Assembly: GCA_965603495.1 (NCBI GenBank)
Contig: CBFDDF010000001.1
Location: 186,001-250,000 of the forward strand
Reading direction: 5' to 3'
Length of the DNA: 64,000 bases
From: Thiomicrorhabdus sp965603495
GTDB lineage: Bacteria > Pseudomonadota > Gammaproteobacteria > Thiomicrospirales > Thiomicrospiraceae
Below the pieces are notes generated by a model. The model saw only the letters and a program-made list of their open reading frames with translations, had not been told where the DNA came from and ran no database searches. The position numbers and the translations under genes are program-made. This document shows, piece by piece, positions 25,179-33,594 of this stretch. The first letter of the stretch is position 1. Each line of letters starts with the position of its first letter.

Positions 25179-26020
25179 TAAGCGCTAGCAGAAATCAAAG
25201 TCCGCACTTCAGCAATAACAGAAGCGGTTTCAGGGCGCACTCCGCGCCATTTAAAGAAGGCTTCAGCGGCTTGACCGACTAGCATGCCTAATCCATCCAT
25301 TGTCTGACAATTTGGCTGTGCTTGTTTTGCCCAATCCATAAAGACGGTCGGTTCGTCGCCATACATCATGTCATAGACGAGTCCATTTTCAGCAATGAGT
25401 TTGTCTGAAATAGGCGGTAGTTTGCCCTCTAGACTGGCTGAGGTGCCATTGATGATAATGTCATAGGCTATTTCAGGAATATCGTCCCAGCCACTGCCAG
25501 TTATCGGACAGGCCGTTTTAAAACGTTCGCCTAAGACTAAAGCACGTTTTGCTGTGCGATTGGCGATATGCACCAGGCCTGGTTTCTTTTCTAATAAGGG
25601 TTCCAAAATACCTTGAACTGCTCCACCTGCCCCTAAAATCAAGACCTTTTGACCTTTAAATGGACGTTGACCATTGATTTCGATGTCATTTACCAAGCCA
25701 ATGCCATCAGTATTGTCTCCAGTGGTTGTGTTATCGTCGTTAAAGATGAAGGTGTTCACTGCGTGTGCGCTTTGCGCCCTTGGCGATAGCGTGTCGGCAT
25801 ACTCAAACGCATCTAATTTAAAAGGTACGGTGATATTGAGGCCTTTATAACCGCGGTTTTTTAAATCAGCAATCGCCCACTGGAAAGTCGTGTCATCAGT
25901 ATCAACGCGAATCGCCTCATACACCAAGTCTTGCTTGGTCTGTTCGGCAAATAGACGATGAATCAATGGCGATTTCGAGTGAGCGATCGGGTCGCCAATT
26001 ACTGCATATAAATCAGTCAT
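25178..26020 (-). CDS. aroE: Shikimate dehydrogenase (NADP+)
   Basis: 280 aa from the ATG at 26020, giving the usual MTDLYAVIGDPIAHSKSP start (substrate-binding Ser pair in HSKSP). A longer frame to 26047 overlaps hemB and is rejected. The catalytic Lys-Asp pair is in NITVPFK and NTDG, and the NADP motif is LGAGGAVQGI. The enzyme reduces 3-dehydroshikimate to shikimate in aromatic amino-acid synthesis. It follows hemB by 8 bp, a likely operon. An exact repeat copy at 25572 encodes PGLV inside the gene. Confidence 0.95.
   Translation of the reverse strand: MTDLYAVIGDPIAHSKSPLIHRLFAEQTKQDLVYEAIRVDTDDTTFQWAIADLKNRGYKGLNITVPFKLDAFEYADTLSPRAQSAHAVNTFIFNDDNTTTGDNTDGIGLVNDIEINGQRPFKGQKVLILGAGGAVQGILEPLLEKKPGLVHIANRTAKRALVLGERFKTACPITGSGWDDIPEIAYDIIINGTSASLEGKLPPISDKLIAENGLVYDMMYGDEPTVFMDWAKQAQPNCQTMDGLGMLVGQAAEAFFKWRGVRPETASVIAEVRTLISASA
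25572..25583. repeat. ACCAGGCCTGGT palindrome, copy 7 (inside aroE)
   Basis: Exact core, encoding PGLV on the minus strand. Plus-strand flank TTCTTT fits the extended consensus. Only about 410 bp from copy 6, the closest pair in the window. Confidence 0.95.
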
Positions 26021-26028
26021 GGTGTGGA

Positions 26029-27030
26029 TTAACCTTCTTTTAACCAAATAGCAGCTAATTTTGCATAGTAAGTCAGGATGCCATCTGCGCCAGCACGTTT
26101 GCAGCTCAGTAAGGTTTCCAGTACCACTGCTTTTTCATCTATCCAGCCGTTTTGTGAAGCGGCCTTAAGCATGGCATATTCGCCACTAACGTGATAGACA
26201 TATGTCGGTGCTTTGTACTTGTCTTTTATATCACGCACAATATCCAAATAAGGGATGCCTGGTTTGACCATGACCATATCGGCGCCTTCGTTTAAATCCA
26301 AAGCGACTTCATGCAAGGCTTCATTACGATTGGCGGGATCCATCTGATAGGTGCTTTTATTACCTTTCCCCAGGTTGCCCGAAGAACCGACGGCATCGCG
26401 AAACGGGCCATAAAATGCTGAGGCGTATTTGGCAGAATAAGCCATGATACGCGTATTAACGTGACCGTTGTCTTCAAGCATTTCGCGGATTTCAATGATG
26501 CGGCCGTCCATCATGTCGGATGGTCCAACAACATCTGCCCCAGCTTCAGCGTGCGATAAAGCTTGTTTCATTAAGGCGTCAATGGTGTCGTCATTTAATA
26601 CATAGCCTTCATCGTCAATAATTCCGTCTTGGCCGTGCGTGGTAAATGGATCAAGCGCAACGTCCGTCATCACGCCTAGCTCTGGGCATGCTGCTTTCAC
26701 CGCTCGCACGGCTCGTTGCGCCAAACCTTCTGGATTGTAGGCCTCTTCCGCCTCCAGTGATTTGACATCATCTGGCGTCACAGGAAAGAGTGCAATCATT
26801 GGAATACCAAGCGCACTAATTTCTTTGGCTTCCGCCACCAAAAGGTCTATACTCAGGCGCTCAACGCCAGGCATAGAGCTAATGGATTGGCGGGTATTAT
26901 GGCCTTCAATGACAAACAACGGTAGGATCAGGTCGTTCGTGGAGAGGGTGTTTTCACGCATTAGACGGCGAGAAAAATCATCTTTACGCATGCGACGCAT
27001 ACGAGTAATGGGATATTGGCGATCGAGCAT
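26029..27030 (-). CDS. hemB: Delta-aminolevulinic acid dehydratase (porphobilinogen synthase)
   Basis: 333 aa from the ATG at 27030, preceded by AAAAGG; an upstream TTG-type start at 27081 adds a tail without family character. Active-site lysines are in YSAKYASAFYGPFRDA and MVKPGIPYLD. The metal-site segment reads DVALDPFTTHGQDG, the Asp/Ala type of Pseudomonas that uses magnesium rather than the Cys-rich zinc site of E. coli. The enzyme condenses two ALA molecules to porphobilinogen for heme. Upstream of and probably cotranscribed with aroE. Confidence 0.96.
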   Translation of the reverse strand: MLDRQYPITRMRRMRKDDFSRRLMRENTLSTNDLILPLFVIEGHNTRQSISSMPGVERLSIDLLVAEAKEISALGIPMIALFPVTPDDVKSLEAEEAYNPEGLAQRAVRAVKAACPELGVMTDVALDPFTTHGQDGIIDDEGYVLNDDTIDALMKQALSHAEAGADVVGPSDMMDGRIIEIREMLEDNGHVNTRIMAYSAKYASAFYGPFRDAVGSSGNLGKGNKSTYQMDPANRNEALHEVALDLNEGADMVMVKPGIPYLDIVRDIKDKYKAPTYVYHVSGEYAMLKAASQNGWIDEKAVVLETLLSCKRAGADGILTYYAKLAAIWLKEG

Positions 27031-27168
27031 TGGAAGTAACCTTTTAACTGGTGTATGACTATTGGGTTTATTGTATGCCAAGAAGCGTTATAAAATGGAT
27101 GGCAAACAGGAATTAAACTATGTATCGAATGATACCTGGCAAACACTCAAAAATAAAGGAGAGGTGTT

Positions 27169-27618
27169 GTGGATGAGTTAGTGGAGTTTGTTTTCTTTGA
27201 TTTAAGCTTGGCAGAGCGTTTTCAAGCCTTTTGTGAGTCCTTGGGAGTGCCAGTTACATTGATTTCAGGCGAAACCTATTCAGGTGAATCAGAATTCACA
27301 GTGAGTATGTCTGATGCGCTGGATGAAACGGTTACCGAAGCGATTGGTGAAGAGTACGATACAATTTTATTTGGTGATCAGGCAGCAATGATTGAGGGTA
27401 ATAGTGAAGATGGGGCGATGGCAGATGCTTGTGGTGTTCAAGTGCAACTGAAGTCAGGTCTTTTTACCACTGTGGCGATTCATCCAGAAATTATGAATAA
27501 AATTTTATCAGTGTTGAGTGTTGGTGAGTTACAAGCTTTTTTAGCGCAAGTCGCAGAAGACATCGAAAACCCTAAAATGGGTCCAGTGTGTGCAAGAGAT
27601 GACTTACCTACTAGATAG
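27169..27618 (+). CDS. Hypothetical acidic protein
   Basis: 149 aa from a GTG start with a strong AAGGAG ribosome binding site 9 nt upstream. Strongly acidic, cytoplasmic, no membrane segment. The N-terminus (VEFVFFDLSLAERFQAFCES) reads like a ferredoxin-like beta-alpha unit, and the C-terminus (HPEIMNKILSVLSVGELQAF) is helical. I do not recognise a family. It sits between hemB and soxC, but the 247-bp gap and a separate candidate promoter make cotranscription with soxCD unlikely. Confidence 0.7.
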   Translation: MDELVEFVFFDLSLAERFQAFCESLGVPVTLISGETYSGESEFTVSMSDALDETVTEAIGEEYDTILFGDQAAMIEGNSEDGAMADACGVQVQLKSGLFTTVAIHPEIMNKILSVLSVGELQAFLAQVAEDIENPKMGPVCARDDLPTR

Positions 27619-27714
27619 AGTGGTTTTGGGCGTAAAATCAAGGTGTATAGAATTTACGCAGGCCTGTCATAAAAAAATTATATAAGAGAATTCTAATTTT
27701 TAGTAGGATTTGAC

Positions 27715-27743
27715 TTGCAGTCGCTATCTATAAAAATTATCAT
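27715..27743 (+). promoter_or_regulatory. Candidate sigma-70 promoter for soxCD
   Basis: TTGCAG (27715-27720) and TATCAT (27738-27743) at 17-bp spacing, in an AT-rich stretch. Initiation near 27750 would give a leader of about 115 nt containing the inverted repeat at 27767-27796. Confidence 0.4.
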
Positions 27744-27766
27744 TACCGACTAGCAATAACTGTATG

Positions 27767-27796
27767 GCCTGAACAACGGTCGAAAACGGTTCAGGC
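27767..27796 (+). promoter_or_regulatory. Inverted repeat in the soxCD leader
   Basis: GCCTGAAC (27767-27774) and GTTCAGGC (27789-27796) form a perfect 8-bp stem with a 14-nt loop, about 70 nt before the soxC start codon and downstream of the candidate promoter. It could be an operator or a leader-RNA stem. No T-run follows, so it is not a terminator. Confidence 0.4.
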
Positions 27797-27865
27797 TATT
27801 GAACCAATTTAAAACTCTTGAATTTGGGGTTTTGCTGAAAGCAGCAAGATCATCAAGGAGCAAAA

Positions 27866-29227
27866 ATGACAGATAAAATCGTAGACAAGGTTGCTGTACA
27901 GACTGAAGACAGTCGCAACCAAGGTCGACGCGCCTTTTTAAAAGGTAGCGCGGCCGTAGCCGGTGGAGTGATGTTCACTTCAGCAGCTAACGCAGCAGAA
28001 GGAGCTGGCTTCGATCCTAAGAAAGCTGTAGCACCTTATGCTGGTAAAGCAGAATTAACTGACGTATTACAAGACGGCGCAGCACGTAAGTCTCTAGGTT
28101 TCGGTGTTCGTAAGTACCCTTACGGTATGCCTTCTCCTTTTGAGAAAGAAGTTCAACGTCGTACGCTTGAATGGTTAACTCCAGATTCAATGGCATCTAT
28201 CACGATGTCTCCGATTCATCAGTTGCACGGTATTATCACACCAAACGGTCTGCATTTTGAGCGTTTCCACGGTGGTGTTCCAACAATCAATCCTGATGAT
28301 CACCGTTTAGTCATTCACGGTTTAGTAGAGCGTCCTTTGATCTTCACGATGGATGATCTTAAGCGTTTCCCATCAGTTTCACGTATTCATTTCGTTGAGT
28401 GTCCAGCTAACGGTGCACTTGAGTGGAAAGGTGTTCAGTTGAACTCAGTTCAGTGGACTCACGGTATGATGTCTTGTGTTGAATACACAGGTGTACGTCT
28501 ATCTGACCTATTGAAAGAAGCAGGTATTAAGCCTGAAGGTAAGTGGATTATTCCTGAAGGTGCTGATGCATCTGGTATGGCTCGTTCATTACCACTTGAC
28601 CTAGCTATGGATGATTGTTTCATCGCATACGCACAGAACGGTGAAGCACTTCGTCGTGAACAGGGTTACCCAATTCGTTTAGTAGTTCCTGGTTGTGAAG
28701 CTAATATGTGGGTTAAATACCTACGTCGTATTATGGTTCACGATGTGCCTATGCAGCACCGTGAAGAAACTTCTAAGTACACAGAGCTTATGCCTGATGG
28801 TACTGCGCAACGTTTCTCATGGTATATGGAAGCTAACTCAGTAATCACTTACCCATCTCCTGATTTTAAAATGCAAGGTCCTGGTAAATACTACATCCGT
28901 GGTTTAGCTTGGTCTGGTCGTGGTAAAGTTGCTCATGTTGATGTTTCAACTGACGGTGGTAAGAACTGGAAAGAAGCTCACTTCACTTCAGCTGTATTAG
29001 ATAAAGCTTGGACTCGTTTCGAAATGGAATGGGAATGGGATGGTTCAGAAGCATTCTTGATGAGTCGTGTTACAGATGAAACTGGTTATGTTCAGCCTCC
29101 AATGCCGCAAATGCGTAACTTGGAAGGTACTAACAACGTTTATCACCGTACAGCGATGGTAACGTGGAGAGTACACGGTTGGGATGAAGGTAAAAACGGA
29201 GGCATGATTGAAAATGTTCAATACTAA
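27866..29227 (+). CDS. soxC: Sulfane dehydrogenase molybdenum subunit SoxC
   Basis: 453 aa. A twin-arginine signal (RRAFLKGSAAVAGG, residues 21-34, cut after ANA) exports the folded Moco protein. The sulfite-oxidase fold follows, with the molybdenum-ligating Cys179 in HFVECPANG and a C-terminal dimerisation domain (IRGLAWSGRGKV). SoxC with SoxD oxidises the outer sulfane sulfur held on SoxYZ-cysteine, releasing six electrons, which lets cells oxidise thiosulfate without sulfur globules. Strong AAGGAG ribosome binding site and highly biased codons (CGT, GGT, GTT) indicate high expression. The other sox genes are not in the window. Confidence 0.95.
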   Translation: MTDKIVDKVAVQTEDSRNQGRRAFLKGSAAVAGGVMFTSAANAAEGAGFDPKKAVAPYAGKAELTDVLQDGAARKSLGFGVRKYPYGMPSPFEKEVQRRTLEWLTPDSMASITMSPIHQLHGIITPNGLHFERFHGGVPTINPDDHRLVIHGLVERPLIFTMDDLKRFPSVSRIHFVECPANGALEWKGVQLNSVQWTHGMMSCVEYTGVRLSDLLKEAGIKPEGKWIIPEGADASGMARSLPLDLAMDDCFIAYAQNGEALRREQGYPIRLVVPGCEANMWVKYLRRIMVHDVPMQHREETSKYTELMPDGTAQRFSWYMEANSVITYPSPDFKMQGPGKYYIRGLAWSGRGKVAHVDVSTDGGKNWKEAHFTSAVLDKAWTRFEMEWEWDGSEAFLMSRVTDETGYVQPPMPQMRNLEGTNNVYHRTAMVTWRVHGWDEGKNGGMIENVQY

Positions 29228-30281
29228 ACAAACATTAGTTGCAGCTTCTGTTGCAATACTATTCTCTGGTTCAGCACTTGCTATGTCTGGTAATTCAGAC
29301 GGCGCTGCTGGTGACAAAATTGATGGTAAATATGCAGCAAACTATGCAGAAATTATCAAAAAAGCTGATGGTAAATACCTAGATAAAGCGGTCATCGAAG
29401 CAATCTTGGGTGCTGATGCAACTCACGGTCGTGACGGAATGGTTGGTAAGCTGGATCCAGCAAACCCGTACTCTTTCGAAGTTGATGATAGTATTGATGG
29501 TGGTAACCACGGTAACGCACAGTGTAAGATTCCTAAGGCGTTCACTGAAGTTCACGATGAAGTAGCTAAAAACTACCACAACGATTCTTCATTTGTTGCT
29601 AAAGGTTTTGGTACGCCAATCGCTGAAGCTGCTTTAGAAAAATGGCAGATTGTTGTTGATGGTGATGGTAAAGGTTTACCAGCAGCTGACGTAGGGATGA
29701 CCATTGAAGAAGGTGGTAAGGTTTATGTTCAGTTCTGTGGTATGTGTCACGGTGATTTCGGTGAAGGGGCTAAAGGTTATTTAGCTCTAGCGGTTGACGA
29801 GAATCTAGTAACTTCTAGTTTCACTGATCCAGCACCTATGAAAGCAGTAGGTAACTACTGGCCTTACGCGGTAACAATCTTTGATTATATCCGTCGTACT
29901 ATGCCTTTCTGGACGCCAAACGCACCTTATATCGGTGATGCTGGTTACCTAGGTATGACTGGTTATATTCTTCAGTCTAACTACATCAAGATTGATGATG
30001 AAGGCAATGAGTTAGAAGAAGATACTTTCTTCAACTCTGAAATGCTGATGAAGATGAATAAGTATATGCCTAACCAAGGTAACTTCTTCTGTGATCACCG
30101 TCCAGTTATCCATAATGAACGTTGCATGACTAATTGTCCTGATGCGCAAGTTGGTGGTAACGGTAAAGGTAACGCTGCTGAGTTCCGTCAAGCACGTAAA
30201 TTACCTGATGGAACGCCACAGTACAACGTTCCTCAGCGTATGCATGAAGATAAGCCAGGTGTTGGTCACTCTGGAATGTAG
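29214..30281 (+). CDS. soxD: Sulfane dehydrogenase cytochrome c subunit SoxD
   Basis: 355 aa from the ATG at 29214, overlapping soxC by 14 bp; GGAGG lies 11 nt before it and a TTG at 29208 is the alternative. A Sec signal ends at GSALA. One heme motif is present (FCGMCH; C175, C178, H179), with a plausible axial Met in IRRTMPFWTP. I find only one CxxCH, whereas the Paracoccus SoxD is described as diheme, so this looks like a monoheme form. Four Cys near the C-terminus (FFCDH, ERCMTNC) plus one at about 104 may form disulfides. Accepts electrons from SoxC. Codon bias is as strong as in soxC. Confidence 0.9.
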   Translation: MFNTKQTLVAASVAILFSGSALAMSGNSDGAAGDKIDGKYAANYAEIIKKADGKYLDKAVIEAILGADATHGRDGMVGKLDPANPYSFEVDDSIDGGNHGNAQCKIPKAFTEVHDEVAKNYHNDSSFVAKGFGTPIAEAALEKWQIVVDGDGKGLPAADVGMTIEEGGKVYVQFCGMCHGDFGEGAKGYLALAVDENLVTSSFTDPAPMKAVGNYWPYAVTIFDYIRRTMPFWTPNAPYIGDAGYLGMTGYILQSNYIKIDDEGNELEEDTFFNSEMLMKMNKYMPNQGNFFCDHRPVIHNERCMTNCPDAQVGGNGKGNAAEFRQARKLPDGTPQYNVPQRMHEDKPGVGHSGM

Positions 30282-30340
30282 TTTATAGCGTCTGCATGGC
30301 TACTAAGTAGTCATGTAGTCACTAAAATTGCTTTATCTAA

Positions 30341-30376
30341 AACCCCGTTATGAATAATCATAACGGGGTTTTTTTA
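30341..30376 (+). terminator. Intrinsic terminator after soxD
   Basis: 13-bp perfect stem (AACCCCGTTATGA with complement) and ATAA loop, followed by seven T. It insulates soxCD from the molybdopterin genes. Confidence 0.92.
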
Positions 30377-30525
30377 TGTCTAAAATTTAATAAATCCCCT
30401 TTGAAATCCTATGGTTAATGGGATTAATATCTTATAAATAATTGAATTCTAATATTGAAATACTGTAGAATACCGTTATTCCCGCCAGGACATAACGCTT
30501 GGCAAAACTTAATAATGGTTAGCCT

Positions 30526-31527
30526 ATGCGAAATGAATTAATTGACCCTTTTAAACGAAAAATTGACTACATTCGAGTTTCGGTAACGGATAAGTGTAAT
30601 TATAGATGTGATTACTGTATGCCTGAGCAAGGTGTTCATCCTGAAGGGCGGCATACTGAGTATTTGTCTTATGATGAACTCGCTCGCATTATTAAAGCGT
30701 TTGTTGATCTAGGGGTTGCTAAGGTTCGTTTGACGGGTGGAGAGCCTTTAGTTCGTAAAAACCTATCATCCTTGGTGGAAAAAATAAGCGGTTATGAAGG
30801 GCTTGAAGATATTGCGCTTTCTACGAATGCACATCACTTAGCCCGTGAAGCGGAAGCCTTGCATAAAGCGGGTGTAAGCCGTATTAATGTTTCTATTGAT
30901 TCGTTAAATCCCAAGCGTTTTAATCTTATCACCCGCGGTGGCGATCTAGAGAAGGTATTGGCAGGGGTCGACAAGGCATTAGAAGTTGGTATGAAGCCTG
31001 TTAAGTTCAATATGGTTGTTATGAAAGGCACTAATGATGACGAGATTGAAGCCATGGTTGATTATGGGTTGAAGAAAGGCGTCGAAGTACGTTTTATCGA
31101 AACCATGCCGATTGGGCCTGCTGGCGTGAGTATGATGGATCAACACTATCCAGCAGATAAAATCTTAGCTCGCATTAAAAAACATGTCGGCAAGGATTTA
31201 ATCCCATCCTCAGGCAAGAGTCACGACGGACCCTCCCGTAATTTCGTTATTGGTGATACCGGAACACGCATTGGCGTTATCTCTGCAGTATCTCAGCACT
31301 TTTGCGAAACTTGTAACCGAGTACGCTTGACGGCTAAAGGTGTTTTGGCACTCTGCTTAGGCCAGGAAGATTCTGTCGACTTACGCACCCCATTACGTGA
31401 AGGAATTACAGATGAAGCGTTACAGCAGTTGATTGTAGATGCGTTGCTAAAAAAACCTGAAAAACATTTCTTTAATGAGAATGTTCATAATATAGAATTC
31501 AGGCAGATGGTTGAATTAGGCGGTTGA
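30526..31527 (+). CDS. moaA: GTP 3',8-cyclase (molybdopterin biosynthesis)
   Basis: 333 aa. A radical-SAM cluster C24-C28-C31 in DKCNYRCDYC, the SAM motif TGGEP near residue 70, and the second [4Fe-4S] cluster C260, C263, C277 in HFCETCNRVRLTAKG. The C-terminal double glycine (VELGG) needed for activity is present. MoaA with MoaC turns GTP into cyclic pyranopterin monophosphate, the first step of Moco synthesis. It heads the moaA-moaD-moaE-moeA-moaC run, immediately after the Moco-dependent soxCD. The ribosome binding site is weak and the 150-bp leader shows no clear riboswitch. Confidence 0.96.
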   Translation: MRNELIDPFKRKIDYIRVSVTDKCNYRCDYCMPEQGVHPEGRHTEYLSYDELARIIKAFVDLGVAKVRLTGGEPLVRKNLSSLVEKISGYEGLEDIALSTNAHHLAREAEALHKAGVSRINVSIDSLNPKRFNLITRGGDLEKVLAGVDKALEVGMKPVKFNMVVMKGTNDDEIEAMVDYGLKKGVEVRFIETMPIGPAGVSMMDQHYPADKILARIKKHVGKDLIPSSGKSHDGPSRNFVIGDTGTRIGVISAVSQHFCETCNRVRLTAKGVLALCLGQEDSVDLRTPLREGITDEALQQLIVDALLKKPEKHFFNENVHNIEFRQMVELGG

Positions 31528-31593
31528 GCCTCTATTGATTTATATAAAGTTATTTAGATTTTGTTCAAACGGAATTAGTGAAAGGAGAATTTA

Positions 31594-31842
31594 ATGGTTA
31601 ATATCTTATACTTTGCCAGTTTTAGAGAGATGCTAGGGCAAGCAAATGAACAGTTGCCTGCTGAACACTCAACCGTTGGTGCACTGATTTCAGATTTGGC
31701 TTTACGAGGCGATAACTGGAAGCAAGCTTTGCTTGATAATGCTAATTTACAGATTGCTGTGAATCATGATGTTGCTTCACGTGAAACCGCCATTAAAGCC
31801 GGTGATGAAGTGGCGTTTTTTCCACCGGTTACTGGCGGCTAA
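31594..31842 (+). CDS. moaD: Molybdopterin synthase small subunit (sulfur carrier)
   Basis: 82 aa ubiquitin-like protein ending PPVTGG; the C-terminal Gly-Gly is adenylated and thiocarboxylated to carry the dithiolene sulfur. AAAGGAG ribosome binding site. It is followed 5 bp later by moaE, its partner subunit. No moeB is nearby; adenylation must come from a gene elsewhere. Confidence 0.93.
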   Translation: MVNILYFASFREMLGQANEQLPAEHSTVGALISDLALRGDNWKQALLDNANLQIAVNHDVASRETAIKAGDEVAFFPPVTGG

Positions 31843-31847
31843 AGACG

Positions 31848-32327
31848 ATGTCTAATGCGAATGAAACGTATCCGTTTATTAAAATCCAACAAGCCGATTT
31901 TGATTTAACGACCGAAAATGCCAAGCTTCGAGAGGGTCATAAAGATATTGGCGCGGTGGTTTCTTTTGTGGGCACCGTGCGCGATATTAATGAAGGCGAT
32001 GAAGTCGCTATTTTGGAGTTGGAGCATTATCCTGGTATGACTGAAAAGGCGCTTGAGAAAATTCGACTAGAAGCGCATGATCGTTGGTCACTTGAAGCCA
32101 GTTTAATAATTCACAGAATCGGCAAAATGTATCCGACTGATCAAATCGTATTAGTCGCTGTTGCTAGTCGTCATCGAGAGAATGCATTTCATGCCGCACA
32201 TTTCATTATGGATTACCTGAAAACAAATGCGCCATTTTGGAAAAAAGAAACCTTACCCGATGGTGATGTCCGTTGGGTTGATTCTCGTATTAGTGATAAA
32301 GAAGCAGAGCAGCGTTGGGCCGTTTAG
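31848..32327 (+). CDS. moaE: Molybdopterin synthase catalytic subunit
   Basis: 159 aa. Family blocks: VVSFVGTVRD near residue 35, LEHYPGMTEKAL, IIHRIGKMYPTDQIVLVAVASRHRENAF and the catalytic-lysine segment LKTNAPFWKKE. It forms a heterotetramer with MoaD and inserts two sulfurs into cPMP to make molybdopterin. A 23-bp terminator-like hairpin begins 24 bp after its stop, before moeA. Confidence 0.95.
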   Translation: MSNANETYPFIKIQQADFDLTTENAKLREGHKDIGAVVSFVGTVRDINEGDEVAILELEHYPGMTEKALEKIRLEAHDRWSLEASLIIHRIGKMYPTDQIVLVAVASRHRENAFHAAHFIMDYLKTNAPFWKKETLPDGDVRWVDSRISDKEAEQRWAV

Positions 32328-32350
32328 GCAAAGTAACGAATAGTATTATC

Positions 32351-32375
32351 TACCCGCATTTGCGGGTATTTTTTT
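32351..32375 (+). terminator. Intrinsic terminator between moaE and moeA
   Basis: TACCCGC / GCGGGTA stem with a 4-nt loop, followed by eight T. The T-run ends 10 bp before the moeA ATG, so moeA expression must depend on readthrough or on a promoter within or before the hairpin. Confidence 0.75.
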
Positions 32376-32385
32376 GAGAGAGCAT

Positions 32386-33591
32386 ATGAAAACATTTGAT
32401 GAAGCATTACATTATTTACTCAGCCACGTTAAACCGACACAAAAGACAGAAGTGATTGCAATTCATCAAGCTTACGGCCGCATTCTAGCTAAGCCGATAA
32501 TCTCTGATGTCAATGTACCACCACACAATAATAGTATGATGGATGGCTATGCTGTTCACAGTTACGATCTTGAGCATAAAGGGGCTTTGACCATTAGTCA
32601 ACGTATCCCTGCCGGGTCGCAACCCGACCCATTAAAGCCTGGAACGGTTGCTCGTATCTTTACCGGTGCTGTGATTCCTGAAGGGGCTAATTTGGTCGTA
32701 ATGCAGGAAGATACTGAGTCAGTAGATGATAAGCAGGTCGCTATAAAGCCTAAAGATCACCTTAAGGGTCAGAACATTCGATTAGTTGGTGAAGATATCG
32801 CCATTAGTGATGAAATTCTAAAGGTTGGCCATAAATTACGTGGTCAGGATTTAGGTTTGATAACATCGATTGGAATTTCTGAAGTTGAAGTATTTCAACC
32901 GCTTAAAATAGCAACTTTTACCACAGGTGATGAACTGTTAGAGCCGGGTGAAGAAGCTCAATCGGGAAAAATCTATAATGCAAATCGTTATGTATTAGCC
33001 GGCTTGATTCCGAGTCTGGGTTTCGAATTGATTGATTTAGGTCGTGTACAAGATACCCTTGAAGCTACTGTCGAAGCCATGAAGCAGGCTTCAAATGTTG
33101 CGGATGTTGTGATAACCACGGGTGGCGTTTCTGTCGGTGAGGAGGATCATATTAAACCTGCGATTGAGCAAGTGGGCTCACTGGATATGTGGAAGGTCAA
33201 AATGAAGCCTGGTAAGCCGATTGCCTTTGGTGATATTCATGGTACGCCATTTATCGGTTTACCTGGTAATCCTGTTTCAGCCTTTGCCACTTTTAACTTG
33301 TTTGCACGTCCTTACCTATTAAAGATGCAAGGCGCCTCTGCGATTAAAGCGAAGCCTTTGTGGTTAGAAGCGGATTTTGAATGGCTTAAAATAGGTTTTA
33401 GACGTGAGTTTGCCCGTGCAAAGCTGGTCAATAAAAATCAAAAAACCTATGTGGATATCTACCATAACCAAGGTTCAGGCGTCTTAACCTCCACAGTATG
33501 GGCAGAAGGTTTTGTGGTCATTCCAGAAGACAGCATCATCAATAAAGGCGACAAGGTCGCATTTTATCCATTTCATCCAATCAACGAGTAA
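32386..33591 (+). CDS. moeA: Molybdopterin molybdenumtransferase
   Basis: 401 aa from the ATG at 32386 with GAGAG upstream; a TTG four codons earlier falls in the terminator T-run and is rejected. MoeA hallmarks: VPPHNNSMMDGYAV near residue 45, the MogA-like domain with TTGDELLEPGE and the TTGGVSVGEEDH motif, and GLPGNPVSAFATF. The enzyme inserts molybdate into adenylylated molybdopterin. No separate mogA/moaB gene adjoins it; the partner is elsewhere. Confidence 0.95.
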   Translation: MKTFDEALHYLLSHVKPTQKTEVIAIHQAYGRILAKPIISDVNVPPHNNSMMDGYAVHSYDLEHKGALTISQRIPAGSQPDPLKPGTVARIFTGAVIPEGANLVVMQEDTESVDDKQVAIKPKDHLKGQNIRLVGEDIAISDEILKVGHKLRGQDLGLITSIGISEVEVFQPLKIATFTTGDELLEPGEEAQSGKIYNANRYVLAGLIPSLGFELIDLGRVQDTLEATVEAMKQASNVADVVITTGGVSVGEEDHIKPAIEQVGSLDMWKVKMKPGKPIAFGDIHGTPFIGLPGNPVSAFATFNLFARPYLLKMQGASAIKAKPLWLEADFEWLKIGFRREFARAKLVNKNQKTYVDIYHNQGSGVLTSTVWAEGFVVIPEDSIINKGDKVAFYPFHPINE

Positions 33592-33594
33592 TTT

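Noticed and set aside
30376..30525. A molybdenum-cofactor riboswitch before moaA
   Set aside because: The 150-bp leader has only weak hairpins (GCCAG / CTTGGC) and no conserved Moco-riboswitch pattern I could recognise.
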